A stretch of 64,000 nucleotides of DNA from Xestospongia bergquistia (GCA_963965975.1 OZ014421.1:3709001-3773000), one strand, 5' to 3'; numbered from the stretch's first letter, positions 48,059 to 60,129 are shown. The notes: generated from the letters alone by a model not told the origin. Translations and numbers: made by a program.

Positions 48059-49713
48059 ACTTCCTGTCCCGTAAGTTATCTATGCACTATGTATTATAAA
48101 ATGTGCATATTGTGGAGATTTTTTTGAGTCTTGAGTATTGTCCTATATCATACGTGAATGTGTTTGTAATGGTTGTACTACAAATCATTAGAAATGCATT
48201 TCTTCATTTTAGCAACTAATGTGTTAGGACTTCACTTCACTTCTACAGGGCTGTGGTGCAAGACAGAAGAAGGAACTGTATTCCATGAAGGCAATTCCTC
48301 GCTACAAGAAAGGGAAAGACAGTAGTAACAAACACGGTCAGAGAAGCAGTACTGCATGTGCTGTAGTATATGACTTTTAAATTCAGTGAGCTTTAACCCT
48401 TAGTTTTAGTGTTTTGTTATCTTAACTAAGCTTATCGTAAGTTTTTTTGAAATATAATATCTCACTAGTCCGTAATATAAAGACTTCAGTAACTGGTATA
48501 TTTTGTACAATATATATAGCGAGTCTCAATAAAATTAGTCGAGCGTTTTTATTTAGTACAAGCCTTTTTACCCCCATAGTGTTTACTTTTGTATGAGTAT
48601 GACTTTGTAATGGTTTATACTAGAAAACTTAGGACATTACTTCTGCAGGGCCATTTAGCAAGAAAGAAGAAGGAACTGAATTCCATTTTGCCAAGTCATT
48701 TAACAGTGTTCTGCAGTAAATAACGTTCCTCGCTACAGCCCTAAGGCAAATAAATAGTGTCAATACTTCATGTGCATTAGTATATCTACCTTCACTTTAA
48801 ATTCAATGAGCTTTAGCCCTATCTACCTTGACTTTAAATTCAATGAGCTTTATCCCTATCTACCTTGACTTTAAATTCAATGAGCTTTATCCCTATCTAC
48901 CTTGACTTAAAATTCAATGAGCTTTAGTCTTGTCTACCTTGACTTTAAATTCAATGAGCTTTAGCCCTTAGTTTAGTGCTTTTGTAGTATCAGCTTGTAA
49001 TAGTTTGTGCTAGACAGCATTACTTCGTTTTAGCAAGCAATGAATCATGACTTTATTTAGCAAGACAGAAGAAGGAACTGGATTTCATTCAGCCAAATCA
49101 TTCGACAGTGTTCTCTGCAGTAAATCCGAGACAATAATGTTCCTCGGTACAGACCAAGGGTAAATAAATACAGCCAAGTGTCAATACTTCATGTGCGTCA
49201 GTATCTCTAGCTTGAGTTTAAACTATTGTGTCTACTTTTGTATCAGTATCAATAATGAGCTTTATCCCTATCTACCTTGACTTTCAATTCTATGAGCTTT
49301 AGCCTTATCTACCTTGACTTAAAAATTCAATGAGCTTTAGGCCTTAGTTTAGTGCTTTTGTAGTATCAACTTGTATTAGTTTGCGCTAGACAGCATTACT
49401 TTATTTTAGCAAGCAATGAATCATGACTTTATTTAGCACGACAGAAGAAGGAACTGGATTTCATTCAGCCAAATCATTTGACAGTGTTCTCTGCAATAAA
49501 TCCGAGACAATAATGTTCCTCACTACAGCCCAAGGGTAAATAAATACAGTCAAGTGTCAATACTTCATGTTTGTTAGTATATCTAGCTTGACTTTAAACT
49601 ATTGTGTGTACTTTTGTACCAGTATCAGCTTGTAAAGGTTTGTACTAGAAACCTTAGACTGCATTGCTTCATTTCATTTTAGCAATCAATGTGTCTGGAC
49701 TTTACTTCTGCAG

Positions 49714-49822
49714 GGCTGTGGAGCAAGACAGAAGAAGGAACTGTATTCCATGCAGTAAAGTCATTTGACAGTGTTCTCTGCAGTAAATCCAAGACAATAA
49801 TGTTCCTCGCTACAGCCCTAGG
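49714..49822 (+). CDS. exon A cassette, intact copy
   Basis: Acceptor ACTTCTGCAG, then the frame LWSKTEEGTVFHAVKSFDSV through CSKSKTIMFLATA, to a donor AGG/GTAAATAA. No stop. Compared with the family consensus it has Trp for Phe at the third residue and Val for Gly before FH. Function unknown. Confidence 0.45.
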
Positions 49823-50309
49823 GTAAATAAATACAGTCAAGTCTCAATACTACATTTGCGTTATTATATCTAGCTTGACTTTAAACTTATTCTTTCTACT
49901 TTTGTACCAGTATCAGCTTGTAATGGTTTGTACTAGAAACCTTAGACTGCATTGCTTTTAGCAATCAATGTGTAAGGACTTTACTTCTGCAGGGCTGTGG
50001 ATCAAAACTGAAGAAAGAACTGTATTCCATGAGGGAAGTCATTTGACAGTGTTCTCTGCAGTAATTCCAAGACAATGAAATTCCTCGTTACAACAAAAGG
50101 GAAAGACAGTAGTAACAAATACAGTCAGAGAAGCAGTACTCCATGTGCTGTAGTGTATCTAACATGACTTTTAAATTCAGTGAGCTTTAGCCCTTAGTTT
50201 TAGTGCATTTGTTATCTTAACTAACCTATCGTAAGTCTTCTTTAAATTTAGTAACCGGTATATTTTGTAGCAAGTCTCAATAAATTGGACGATTGTTTTT
50301 ATTTAGTAC

Positions 50310-50452
50310 TAGCCTCGTACCCAGACTTTTGCAATAGAAAAGAAACCCTGGTCATTACTGCTTGCGCATTCGCGTAATTATTGACATCACAATGACACGC
50401 AAACAGTAGTTACCAGGCTCTTTTCTATTGCGAAAGCTTGGCTACAAGGCTA
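50310..50452. mobile_element. 143-bp MITE, copy 1, 9-bp TSD
   Basis: Starts TAGCCTCGTACCCAGACTTT and ends with the inverted match AAGCTTGGCTACAAGGCTA. Long arms (GCAATAGAAAAGA...CCTGG and TACCAGGCTCTTTTCTATTG) make it almost palindromic. Flanked by perfect 9-bp repeats ATTTAGTAC at 50301-50309 and 50453-50461. No coding capacity. It is related to the longer helicase-bearing copies at 56626 and 63556. Confidence 0.92.
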
Positions 50453-52465
50453 ATTTAGTACAAGCCATTTTACCCCATTGTCTTTACTTTTGTATCAGTA
50501 TGAGCATGTAATAGTTTGTACTAGAAATCTTAGACAGCATTACTTCCTTTTAGCAAGCAATGAGTCACGACTTTAATTCTGCAGGGCTTTTTAGCAAGAC
50601 AGAAGAATGAACTGGATTCCATTCACCTAAGTCATTTGACAGTGTTCCCTGCAGTAAATCCGAGACACTAATGTTCCTCACTACAGCCCATGGGCAAATA
50701 AATAGAGTCAGAGTATCAATACTTCATTTGTGTTAGTATATCTAGCTTGACATTAAATTCAATGAGCTTGTAAAGGTTTGTACTAGAAATCTTAGACAGC
50801 ATTACTTCTTTAGTAGCAAATGTCAAGACTGAAGAAGGAACTGGATTCCATGCACCCAAGTCATTTGCAATCTTCTCTGCAGTAAACGCTACAAAAAAGA
50901 GAAAGACAGTAGTAACAAATACGTTCACGTAAACAGTAGTCCATGTGTGTTAGTATATGTAGCTTGACTTTGAAATTCAGTCAGATGCACTAAAACTAAA
51001 CCTGTCATAAGTCATTTGGAAACATATCTGACTATTCCTTTCCTCTCTAATATATAGACTTTAGTAACCAGTATATTTAGTACAATGTAGGAAGTCTGAA
51101 CAATATTAGTAAAGTGTTTTTATTTACTACAAGCCTATGTAACCCCATTGTTTTTGTATCAGTATCAGCTTGTAATGGTTTGTACTAGAAATGTTAGACA
51201 GCATTACTTCGTTTTAACAACCAACGAGTCACGACTTTATTTCTGCAGGGCTGTTTAGCAAGACAGAAGAATGAACTGGATTCCATTCTGCCAAGTCAGT
51301 TGACAGTGTTCTGCAGTAAATAATGTTCCTTGCTACAGCTCATGGGCAAGTAAATACAGTCAGAGTATCAATACTTCATGTGTGTGGGTATGACTAGCTT
51401 GACTTTAATGAGCTTTAGCCCTTAGTTTAGTGCATTTGTTAAAGCCTGTATTAAGTCATTATAAAACATATATCTCATCTTTGCTTGTCTCTATAATATA
51501 TACACTTTAATAACCAGTATGTTTAGTACAATATAGTAAGTCTGAATAATATTAGTCAAGTGTTTTTAAAAGGCTTTTTACCACCATTGTGTCTGCTTTG
51601 GTATCAGTATCAGCTTGAAAAGGTTTGTACTAGAAATCTTAGGCAACATTACTACTTTAGCAGCCAACGTTTCAGGACTTTACTTCTGCAGGGCTGTTTA
51701 GCAAGACGGAAGAAGGAACTGGATTCCATTCAACCAAGTCATTTGACAGCGTTCTTACAGTTCCTCGCTACTGCCCAAGGGCAAATAAATATGGTCAGAG
51801 TAGCAGTACTCCATGTGTGTTAGTATATTCAGTGATCTTTAGCCCCTAGGTTTAGCGCATCTGTTATCTGAACTAAGCCTGTCATAAGTCATTTGGAAAC
51901 ATATCTGACTAGTCCTTTTCCAGTATATTTAGTACAATGTAGCCCATTTAAACCTATTGTGTCTACTTTTGCATCAGTATCAGTTTGTAATGGTTTGTAC
52001 TAGAAATCATGGACTGCATTACTTCATTTTAGCAATGAATGTGTCAGGACTTTATTTCTGCAGGGCTGTTTAACAAGACAAAAGAAAGAACTGTATTCCA
52101 TGCAGCCAAGTGATTTGACAGTCTTGTCTGCAATAAATCTTAGACGATGATGTTATTAGCTAGACAAAAGAAATTGAGTCAGATTTAGCCCTTAGTTTTA
52201 GTGCATCTTTTATGCAAACTAAGCCTGTAATAAGTCATATGGAAACATATCTGACTTCCTTTTCTCTAATATATAAACTTCAGTAACCAATATATTTAGT
52301 ACAATGTAGGAAGTCTGAATAATATTTGTCAAATGTTTTATCACTACAAGCCTATTTAGCCCCATTATGTCTACCTTTATTTAGTACAAGCCCATTTAAA
52401 CCTATTGTGTCTACTTTTGTATCAGTATCAGCTTGTAATGGTTTGTCACAACTTTATTTCTGCAG

Positions 52466-52572
52466 GGCTATTTACCCTCACTGTCTCTACATTTGTGTCA
52501 GTATCAGCTTGTGCTGTATTATTGGTTGGTTGTTGTATTGTGTATACTTATGAATATGATTATCATGTGTAG
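52466..52572 (+). CDS. terminal transmembrane exon, copy 3
   Basis: Acceptor TTTATTTCTGCAG, the same one used by exon A copies. The frame LFTLTVSTFVSVSACAVL, hydrophobic LVGCCIV, tail YTYEYDYHV and TAG are intact. It is one codon shorter in the helix than copies 1 and 2. Differences between copies leave the frame open, which suggests it was under constraint. Confidence 0.55.
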
Positions 52573-53035
52573 ACTTCCTGTCCCGTAAGTTATCTATGCA
52601 CTATGTATTATAAAATGTGCATATTGTGGAGATTTTTTTGAGTCTTGAGTATTGTCCTATATCATGTGTTTGTAACGGTTGTACTACAAATCATTAGAAA
52701 TGCATTACTTCATTTTAGCAACTAATGTGTTAGGACTTTACATCTACAGGGCTGTGGAGCAAGACAGAAGAAGGAACTGAATTCCATTTGGCCAAGTCAT
52801 TTAACAGTGTTCTGCAGTAAATAACGTTCCTCTCTACAGCCCTAAGGCAAATAAATACAATCAGAATGTCATTACTTCATGTGCGTTAGTATATCCACCT
52901 TGACTTTAAATTGAATGAGCTTTAGCTCTTAGTTTTACTGCATTTGTAGTATCAGCTTGTAATGGTCTGTACTAGAAATCTTACACAGCATTACTTCATT
53001 TTAGCAACCAATGAATCACGACTTTATTTCTGCAG

Positions 53036-53148
53036 GGCTGTTTAACAAGACAGAAGAAGGAACTGGATTCCATTCAGCAAAATCATTTGACAGTGTTCTC
53101 TGCAGTAAATCCGAGACAATAATGTTCCTCGCTACAACCCAAAGGCAA
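53036..53148 (+). CDS. exon A cassette, intact copy
   Basis: Acceptor TTTATTTCTGCAG, then the open frame LFNKTEEGTGFHSAKSFDSV and CSKSETIMFLATTQRQ. It retains an NKT sequon-like triplet where most copies have SKT. The expected GTAAAT donor reads CAAATA here, so splicing at the usual point is doubtful. Confidence 0.4.
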
Positions 53149-53930
53149 ATAAATAGTGTCAATACTTCATGTGCATTAGTATATTTACCTTCACTTTAAA
53201 TTCAATGAGCTTTAGCCCTATCTACCTTGACTTTAAATTCAATGAGCTTTAGCCCTATCTACCTTGACTTTAAATTCAATAAGCTTTAGTCTTATCTACC
53301 TTGACTTTAAATTCAATGAGCTTTAGCCCTTAGTTTAGTGCTTTTGTAGTATCAGCTTGTAATAGTTTGTGCTAGACAGCATTACTTCCTTTTAGCAAGC
53401 AATGAATTATGACTTTATTTAGCAAGACAGAAGAAGGAACTGGATTTAATTCAGCCAAATCATTCGACAGTGTTCTCTGCAATAAATCCGAGACAATAAT
53501 GTTCCTCGGTACAGCCCAAGGGTAAATAAATACAGTCAAGTGTCAATACTTCATGTGCGTTAGTATATCTAGCTTGAGTTTAAACTATTGTGTCTGCTTT
53601 TGTATCAGTATCAGCAATGAGCTTTAGCCCTATCTACCTTGACTTTAAATTCAATGAGCTTTAGCCTTATCTACCTTGACTTAAAATTTCAATGAGCTTT
53701 AGCCCTTAGTTTAGTGCTTTTGTAGTATCAACTTGTATTAGTTTGCGCTAGACAGCATTACTTCGTTTTAGCAAACAATGAATCATGACTTTATTTAGCA
53801 AGACAGAAGAAGGAACTGGATTTCATTCAACCAAATCATTTGACAGTGTTCTCTGCAATAAATCCGAGACAATGATGTTCCTCACTACAGCCTAAGGGTA
53901 AATAAAATTGGACGAGTGTTTTTATTTATT

Positions 53931-54073
53931 TAGCCTCGTACCCAGACTTTTGCGATAGAAAAGAAACCCTGGTAATTACTGCTTGTGCTTTCGCGTAATT
54001 ATTGACATCACATTGACACGCAAACAGTAGTTACCAGGCTCTTTTCTATTGCGAAAGCTTGGCTACAAGGCTA
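53931..54073. mobile_element. 143-bp MITE, copy 2
   Basis: Same termini and arms as the element at 50310, at the homologous position in another cassette. The left flank ATTTATT and right flank ATTTTGTAC are decayed forms of ATTTAGTAC. Because flanks beyond the element also match, this copy arose by duplication of the host unit rather than by new transposition. Confidence 0.88.
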
Positions 54074-54943
54074 ATTTTGTACAAGCCTTTTTACCCCCAT
54101 TGTCTTTATTGTTGTATCAGTATGAACTTGTAATAGTTTGTACTAGAAATCTTAGACAGCATTACTTCCTTTTAGCAAGCAACGATTATTCTGCAGGGCT
54201 TTTTAGAAGAAGGAACTCTATTCCATGCAGGGAAGTCATTTGACAGTAAATCCGAGACAATAATGTTCCTCGCTACAGCCCAAGGGTAAATAAATGCAGT
54301 CAAGTGTCAATACTTCATGTGCGTTAGTATATCTAGCTTGACTTAAAACTTACTGTGTCTACTTTTGTATCAGTATCAGCTTGTAGTGGTTTCTACTAGA
54401 AATCTTAGACTGCATTGCTCCATTTCATTTTAGCAATCAATGTGTCAGGACTTTACTTCTGCATGGCTGTGGAGCAAGACTGAAGAAGGAACTGTATTCC
54501 ATGCAGGGAAGTCATTTGACAGTGTTCTCTGCAGTAAATCCAAGACACTAACGTTTCTCGCTACAGCCCATGGGCAAATAAATACAGTCAGAGTATCAAT
54601 ACTTCGTTTGTGTTAGTATATTTAGCTTGACTTTAAATTAAATTAGCTTTAGCCCTTAGTTTTAGTGCATTTGTTTTCTTTAAGTAAGCCTGTAATAAGT
54701 CATTTTAAAACATATATCTCACCTTTCCTTGTCTGTGTAATATATACACTTTAATAACCAGTATATTTAGTACAATGTAGCAAGTCTGAATAATATTAGT
54801 CAAGTGTTTTTAAAAGGCTTTTTACCCCCATTGTGTCTGCTATTGTATCAGTATCAGCTTGTAAAGGTTTGTACTAGAAATCTTAGACAGCATTACTTTG
54901 TTTTATCAACCAAAGATTCATGACTTTATTTCTACAGGGCTTT

Positions 54944-55450
54944 TAGCAAGATAGAAGAAGGAACCAGATTCCATTCAGCCAAATCATTTGACAGTGTTCT
55001 CTGTAGTAAATCCAAGACAATAATGTTCCTCGCTATAGCCCAAGGGCAAGTAAATACAGTCAAGTGTGTTAGTGCATCGTTACTTCGTTTTAGCAACCAA
55101 AGATTCATGACATTATTTCTACAGGGCTGTTTAGCAAGATAGAAGAAGAAACCAGATTCCATTTAGCCAAATCATTTGACAAGTGTTCTCTGCAGTAAAT
55201 CCAAGACAATAATGTTCCTCGCTATAGCCTAAGGGCAAGTAAATACAGTGAAGTGTGTTAGTATATATAGCTTGACTTTAAATTCAATGAGCTTTAGCCC
55301 TTAGTTTAGTTCATCGTTACTTCGTTTTAGCAGCCAAAGATTCATGACTTTATTTCTACAGGGCTGTTTAGCAAAATAGAAGAAGGAACCAGATTCCATC
55401 CAGCCAAATCATTTGACAGTGTTCTCTGCAGTAAATTCGAGACACTAATG
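54944..55450 (+). repeat. closely spaced exon A copies, mostly broken
   Basis: Three exon A copies (about 54,940, 55,124 and 55,362) follow one another at 185-240-base spacing without the intervening stub exon. They share the variant KIEEGTRFH. The first has a one-base deletion after GGCTTTTAG, the second a frameshift at GACAAGTG, and the third ends in TTAGG instead of GGGCAA. Local unequal exchange is the likely cause. Confidence 0.65.
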
Positions 55451-56625
55451 TTCCTCGCTACAGCCCATTAGGAAATAAATACAGTCAGTGTATCAATACT
55501 TCATTTGTGTTAGTATATCTAGCTTGACTCTAAATTCAATGAGCTTTAGTCCTTAGTTTTAGTGCATTTGTTATCTTAACTAAGCCTGTACTAAGTCATT
55601 TTAAAACATATGTCACGTTTCCTTGTCTCTGTAATATATACACTTTAATAACCAGTATAAAAGGCTTGTTACCCCCATTTTGTCTTCTTTGGTATCAGTA
55701 TCAGCTTGTAAAGGTTTGTACTAGACATCTTAGACAGCATTACTTCTTTAGTAGCAAATGGGTCAGGACATTACTTCTGCAGGGCTGTTTAGCAAGACAG
55801 AAGAAGGAACTGGATTCCATGCAGCCAAGTCATTTGACTGTCTCCTGTGTAGTAAACGCTACAACCAAAGGGAAAGACAGTAGTAACAAATACGTTTCAT
55901 GTAAGCAGTACTCCATGTGAGTTAGTATATGTAGCTTGAGTTTCAAATTCAGTCAGACACACAAAAACTAAGCCTGTCATTTGAAAACATATCTGACTGT
56001 TTCTTTTCTCTCTAATATATACTTTAGTAACCAGTATATTTAGTGCAATGTACGAAATCTGAATAATATTAGTAAAGTGTTTTTGAAAGGCTTTTTACTC
56101 CCATTGTGTCATTGTCCCATTGTGCATTAGTATATTTAGCTTGACTTTAAATTCAATGAGCTTTAGCCCTTAGTTTTAGTGCATTTGTTATCTTAACTAA
56201 ACCTGTAATATGTCATTTTATAATGTAATATCTCACCTATAACCAGTATATTTAGTACAATATAGGAAGTCTGAATAATATTAATCAAGTGTTTTTAAAA
56301 GGCTTTTTACCCCCATTGTGTCTGCTTTGGTATCAGTATCAGCTTGAAAAGGTTTGTACTAGAAATGGAAAGATAGTAGTAACAAATACAGTCAGAGAAG
56401 CAGTACTCCATGTGCTGTAGTATATGTAGCATGACTTTTAAATTCAGTGAGCTTTAGTCCTTAGTTTTAGTGCATTTGTTATCTTAACTAAGCCTATTGT
56501 AAGTCTTTTTGAAATATAATATCTCACTAGTCCTTTTCTCTGTAATATAAAGACTTTAGTAACCAATATATTTTGTACAATGTAGCAAGTCTCAATAAAA
56601 TTAGTCGAATGTTTTTATTTAGTAC

Positions 56626-57247
56626 TAGCCTCGTACCCAGACTTTCGCGGTAGAAAAGAGCCTGGTCATTACTGCTTGCGCATGCACATAATTATTGACA
56701 TCATAATGACACATTTTAAATTAAATGACGAATTGATGGGTCGGGTTTATATTGATGACGTTTTTTTCACTACACGAGTTTAAGCACGAGTTTGTCAGTA
56801 ATGCAGAGATTTATTTAGTGGAAGCCAAAAGAGCAACAAATTTGTTCAGTGCTGTTGGAATGTGAAATAATTGGGGTTCGTGAATAACTGCTTTACTTGA
56901 TGTTATTGTTTCTGGACATGATATGATAGTCTCTCTTCATATATTTTTATGAAGTGCAAACTTCGAATTGTGTCTCAAGAGAAATCTGTTGTAGACCTAG
57001 AGGAATTCAAGCAGTTGGTTCATAACCTAGCTTGTAATCCATCATGAAAGGGAGGATTTTGAAACACAAACTCTTTCCAAAACCAGTTGGTAACCACACG
57101 AAGACATCTTTTCCATTATGTATAGCTACAATAGAAAAGATATGCTCTTTTTTAAAAGATAGATTTGGCTTTCCTAGCTGATTTATAGCATATAATAGAG
57201 CAGCAGAAAAGTTACTACAAGTAGCTATCACCAATAATCTAAAGTAC
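56626..57247 (-). mobile_element. helicase-bearing relative of the MITE, truncated
   Basis: Begins TAGCCTCGTACCCAGACTTT at the same cassette position as the two MITEs (left flank TTTAGTAC), shares GACATCATAATGACAC, then continues into about 500 bases absent from the MITEs. That interior matches the reverse complement of the copy at 63556-64000 (for example CACTGAACA...TTTGT.GCTCTTTT and AACGTCATCAATA). The right terminus is missing, and the sequence rejoins the cassette at GGTTTGTACTAGAAATC. It is a 5' fragment of a larger element carrying a helicase gene. Confidence 0.82.
57007..57234 (-). pseudogene. RecQ-like helicase N-terminal fragment
   Basis: Seventy-five codons reading ALLYAINQLGKPNLSFKKEH, then IHNGKDVFVWLPTGFGKSLC and FKILPFMMDYKLG. 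LPTGFGKS is a Walker A (motif I) of RecQ-type SF2 DNA helicases, preceded by the usual Q/0-motif-like K-x-x-Q region degraded to FKKEH. No DExH box or later motif is present, so it is a truncated relic. Its place inside a terminal-repeat element suggests the helicase was encoded by the transposon; Academ-type elements with helicases are a possible comparison (inference). Confidence 0.75.
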
Positions 57248-58036
57248 AGTGGTTTGTACTAGAAATCATAGACTACATTACTTCATTTTAGCAATCAATG
57301 TGTCAGGACTTTACTTCTGCAGGGCTGTTTAACAAGACAAAAGAAGGAACTGGATTCCAACAGGCAAGCATTTGACAGTGTTCTCTGCAATAAATCCGAG
57401 ACAATGAAATTCCTTGCTAGAACAGAAAGAAAAAACAGTAGTAACAAGTACTGCCAGTCAATGTAGCAAGTCTCAATAATAATATTCAAGTGTTTTTAAA
57501 AGGCTTTTTACCCTGATTGTGTCTGCTTTGGTATCAGTATCAGCTTGTAAAGGTTTGTATTAAAAATCTTAGACAGCATTACTTCATTTTAGCAACCAAT
57601 CTGTCAGGACTTTACGTCTGCAGAGCTGTGGAGCAAGACAGAAGAAGGAACTGTATTACATGCAGCCAAGTGATTTGACAGTCTTGTCTGCAATAAATCT
57701 TAGACGATGATGTTACTCGCTAGAACAAAAGAAATTGAGTCAGTTTTAGCCCTTAGTTTTAGTGCATCTGATAAGTCATTTGGAAACATATCTGACTATT
57801 CCTTTTCTCTAATATATATAAACTTTAGTAACCAGTATATTTAGTACAATGTAGGAAGTCTGAATAATATTAGTCAATTGTTTTATCACTACAAGCCTAT
57901 TTAGCCCCATTATGTCTACCATTATATGAGTAGTTAGTCAAGTGTTTTTATTTAGTACAAGCCCTTTTAAACCTGTTGTGTCTACTTTTGTATCAGTATT
58001 AGCTTGTAATGTTTTGTCACAACTTTATTTCTGCAG

Positions 58037-58143
58037 GGCTGTTTACCCTGACTGTCTCTACGTTTGTGTCAGTATCAGCTTGTGCTGTATTATTGGTTGG
58101 TTATTGTATTGTGTATACTTATGAATATGATTATCATGTGTAG
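58037..58143 (+). CDS. terminal transmembrane exon, copy 4
   Basis: Acceptor TTTATTTCTGCAG, frame LFTLTVSTFVSVSACAVL, helix LVGYCIV (Cys to Tyr), tail YTYEYDYHV, TAG. It lies about 5.6 kb from copy 3 and is still intact with the identical tail. Confidence 0.55.
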
Positions 58144-58439
58144 ACTTCCTGTCCCATAAGTTATCTATGCACTTTTTATTATAAAATGTGCATATTGTAG
58201 ATATTTTATTGAGTCTGGAGTATTGTCCGATATCATATGTGAATGGTTATACTAGAAATCTTAGACTGCATTACTTCATTTTAGCAATAATGTTCCTCAC
58301 TATAGCCCAAGGGCAAGTAAATACAGTCAAGTGTGTTAGTATATATAGCTTGACTTTAAATTCAATGAGCTTTAGCCTTTAGTTTAGTGCATCTTTACTT
58401 CGTTTTAGCCACCAAAGATTCATGACTGTCTTTCTACAG

Positions 58440-58552
58440 GGCTGTTTAGCAAGATAGAAGAAGGAACCAGATTCCATTCAGCCAAATCATTTGACAGTGG
58501 TTCCTGCAGTAAATCCAAGACAATAATGTTCCTCGCTACAGCCCATGGGCAA
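58440..58552 (+). CDS. exon A cassette, intact copy
   Basis: Acceptor TTTCTACAG, frame LFSKIEEGTRFHSAKSFDSG, then CSKSKTIMFLATAHGQ, and a GTAAATAC donor exactly at the exon end. One hundred and thirteen bases, no stop. Belongs to the KIEEGTRFH subfamily. Confidence 0.45.
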
Positions 58553-59112
58553 GTAAATACAGTCAAGTGTATCAATACTTCATTTGTGTTAATATATCTA
58601 GCTTGACTTTAAATTCAATGAGCTTTAGTCCTTAGTTCTAGTGCATTTGTTATCTTAACTAAGCCTGTAATAAGTCATTTTAAAACATATATCACGTTTC
58701 CTTGTCTCTGTAATATATACACTTTAATAACCAGTATAAAAGTCTTTTCACCCCCATTGTGTCTTCTCTGGTATCAGTATCAGCTTGTAAAGGTTTGTAC
58801 TAGAAATCATAGAAGCATTACTTCTTTAGTAGCAACCAATGAGTCACGACTTTATTTCTACAGGCTGTTTAGCAAGACAGAAGAAGGAACTGGATTCCAT
58901 TCAGCCAAAACATTTGACGGTGTTCTCTGCAGTAAATCCAAGACAATAATGTTCCTTGCTATAGCCTAAGGGCAAGTAAATACAGTGAAATGTGTTAGTA
59001 TATATAGCTTGACTTTAAATTCAATGAGCTTTACTAAATGAAGCTGCTAAAATTGTGATATTTGTGAGTGACACAGCAATAATTATCATTAAATATTTTA
59101 TCTTTATTATTA

Positions 59113-59265
59113 GGTGGGTTCTGATATACCTAGTATTTCAGTTGAGATCGTAGAGGAGGCATTTCAATTATAGGAAGAGCAAAAGCAGATGTAATTCTTG
59201 TACCAGCTGTTGCTGAAGGATATTATACAGTTGGAGCCTCATATAAGACTAAAGATAACATCAGT
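59113..59265 (+). pseudogene. exon-like segment, unrecognised
   Basis: After ATCTTTATTATTAG the sequence reads VGSDIPSISVEIVEEAF, hits TAG, and in another frame continues GGISIIGRAKADVILVPA then EGYYTVGASYKTKDN up to a GTAAGC donor. The flanking intron (CTAAATGAAG.TGCTAAAA...) is duplicated at about 60,136, where the exon itself is replaced by other DNA. It may be an upstream exon of the cassette gene, now frameshifted. Family unknown. Confidence 0.4.
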
Positions 59266-59457
59266 AAGCTTGTCACGATGTGTACTAGAAATCTTAGCCT
59301 TTTCGCAACCAATGAGTACGACTTTATTTCTGCAGGGCTTTTAACTCCCATTGTGTCTTGTTTGGTATCAGTATCAGCTTGTAAAGGTTTGTACTAGAAA
59401 TCCTAGACAGCATTACTTCGTTTTAGCAACCAATCATTCACAACTTCATTTCTACAG

Positions 59458-59570
59458 GTCTGTTTACCAAAACAGAAGAAGGAACTAGTTTCCATTCAGC
59501 CAAATCATTTGACGGTGTTCTCTGCAGTAAATCCAAGACAATAATGTTCCTCACTATAGCCCAAGGGCAA
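59458..59570 (+). CDS. exon A cassette, intact copy
   Basis: Acceptor TTTCTACAG, frame LFTKTEEGTSFHSAKSFDGV, then CSKSKTIMFLTIAQGQ, donor GTAAATAC. No stop. It shares FDGV with the next copies, marking a right-hand subfamily. Confidence 0.45.
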
Positions 59571-59736
59571 GTAAATACAGTGAAGTGTGTTAGTATATAT
59601 AGCTTGAGTTTAAATTCAATGAGCTTTAGCCCTTAGTTTAGTGCATTTGTAATCACGTTGTAATATTTTGTGCTAGAAATCTTAGACAGTATTACTTTGT
59701 TTTAGCAAACATGGAGTCATGACTTTATTTTAGCAG

Positions 59737-59849
59737 GGTTGTTTAGCAAGGCACAAGAAGGAACTGGATTTCATTCAGCCAGGACATTTGACGGTGTTCT
59801 CTGCAGTAAATCCAAGACAATAATGTTCCTTGCTATAGCCCAAGGGCAA
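59737..59849 (+). CDS. exon A cassette, intact copy
   Basis: Acceptor TTTTAGCAG, frame LFSKAQEGTGFHSARTFDGV, then CSKSKTIMFLAIAQGQ, donor GTAAATAC. Open throughout. It has AQ for TE and RT for KS relative to most copies. Confidence 0.45.
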
Positions 59850-59982
59850 GTAAATACAGTCAAGCATATTAGTATATATAGCTTGACTTTAAATTCAATG
59901 AGCTTTAGCCCTTTGTTTAGTTCATCGTTACTTCGTTTTAGCAGCCAAAGATTCATGACTTTATTTCTACAGGGCTGTTTAG

Positions 59983-60082
59983 CAAGATAGAAAAAGGAAC
60001 CAGATTCCATTCAGCCAAATCATTTGACAGTGTTCTCTGCAGTAAATCCAAGACAATAATGTTACTCGCTATAGCCCAAGTG
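59983..60082 (+). CDS. exon A cassette, last copy in main array
   Basis: Acceptor TTTCTACAG, frame LFSKIEKGTRFHSAKSFDSV, then CSKSKTIMLLAIAQV, with a GTAAGT donor slightly earlier than in the other copies. It is followed by the duplicated intron leading into DNA flanking the second piggyBac transposase. Confidence 0.42.
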
Positions 60083-60129
60083 GTAAGTAAATACAGTGAA
60101 GTGTGTTAGTATATATAGCTTGACTTTAA

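Larger units (their letters stand above)
45926..49255. repeat. ~1.67-kb tandem segmental duplication
   Basis: 45,926-47,595 and 47,596-49,255 are the same sequence with few differences. GACTGCATTA is at 45981 and 47648 (1,667 apart), and the terminal-exon context METYLTSPFPVYL at 46158 and 47826 is 1,668 apart. Both copies contain one transmembrane exon, several exon A relics and the 37-bp minisatellite. A diverged third version covers roughly 51,820-53,600. Confidence 0.9.

Noticed and set aside
54932-60010. Several minus-strand frames of 64-79 codons (54,932-55,162, 57,295-57,489, 59,771-60,010)
   Set aside because: They are the reverse complement of exon A plus its acceptor. Only the plus strand has AG/GT borders matching the exon ends, and the minus frames cross the intron.
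45296-60095. Exon A as a PARP-type catalytic fragment
   Set aside because: The GTGFHSAKSF...MFLA...GQ pattern loosely recalls a PARP segment, but the key residues and flanking motifs are absent. The resemblance is too weak to call.
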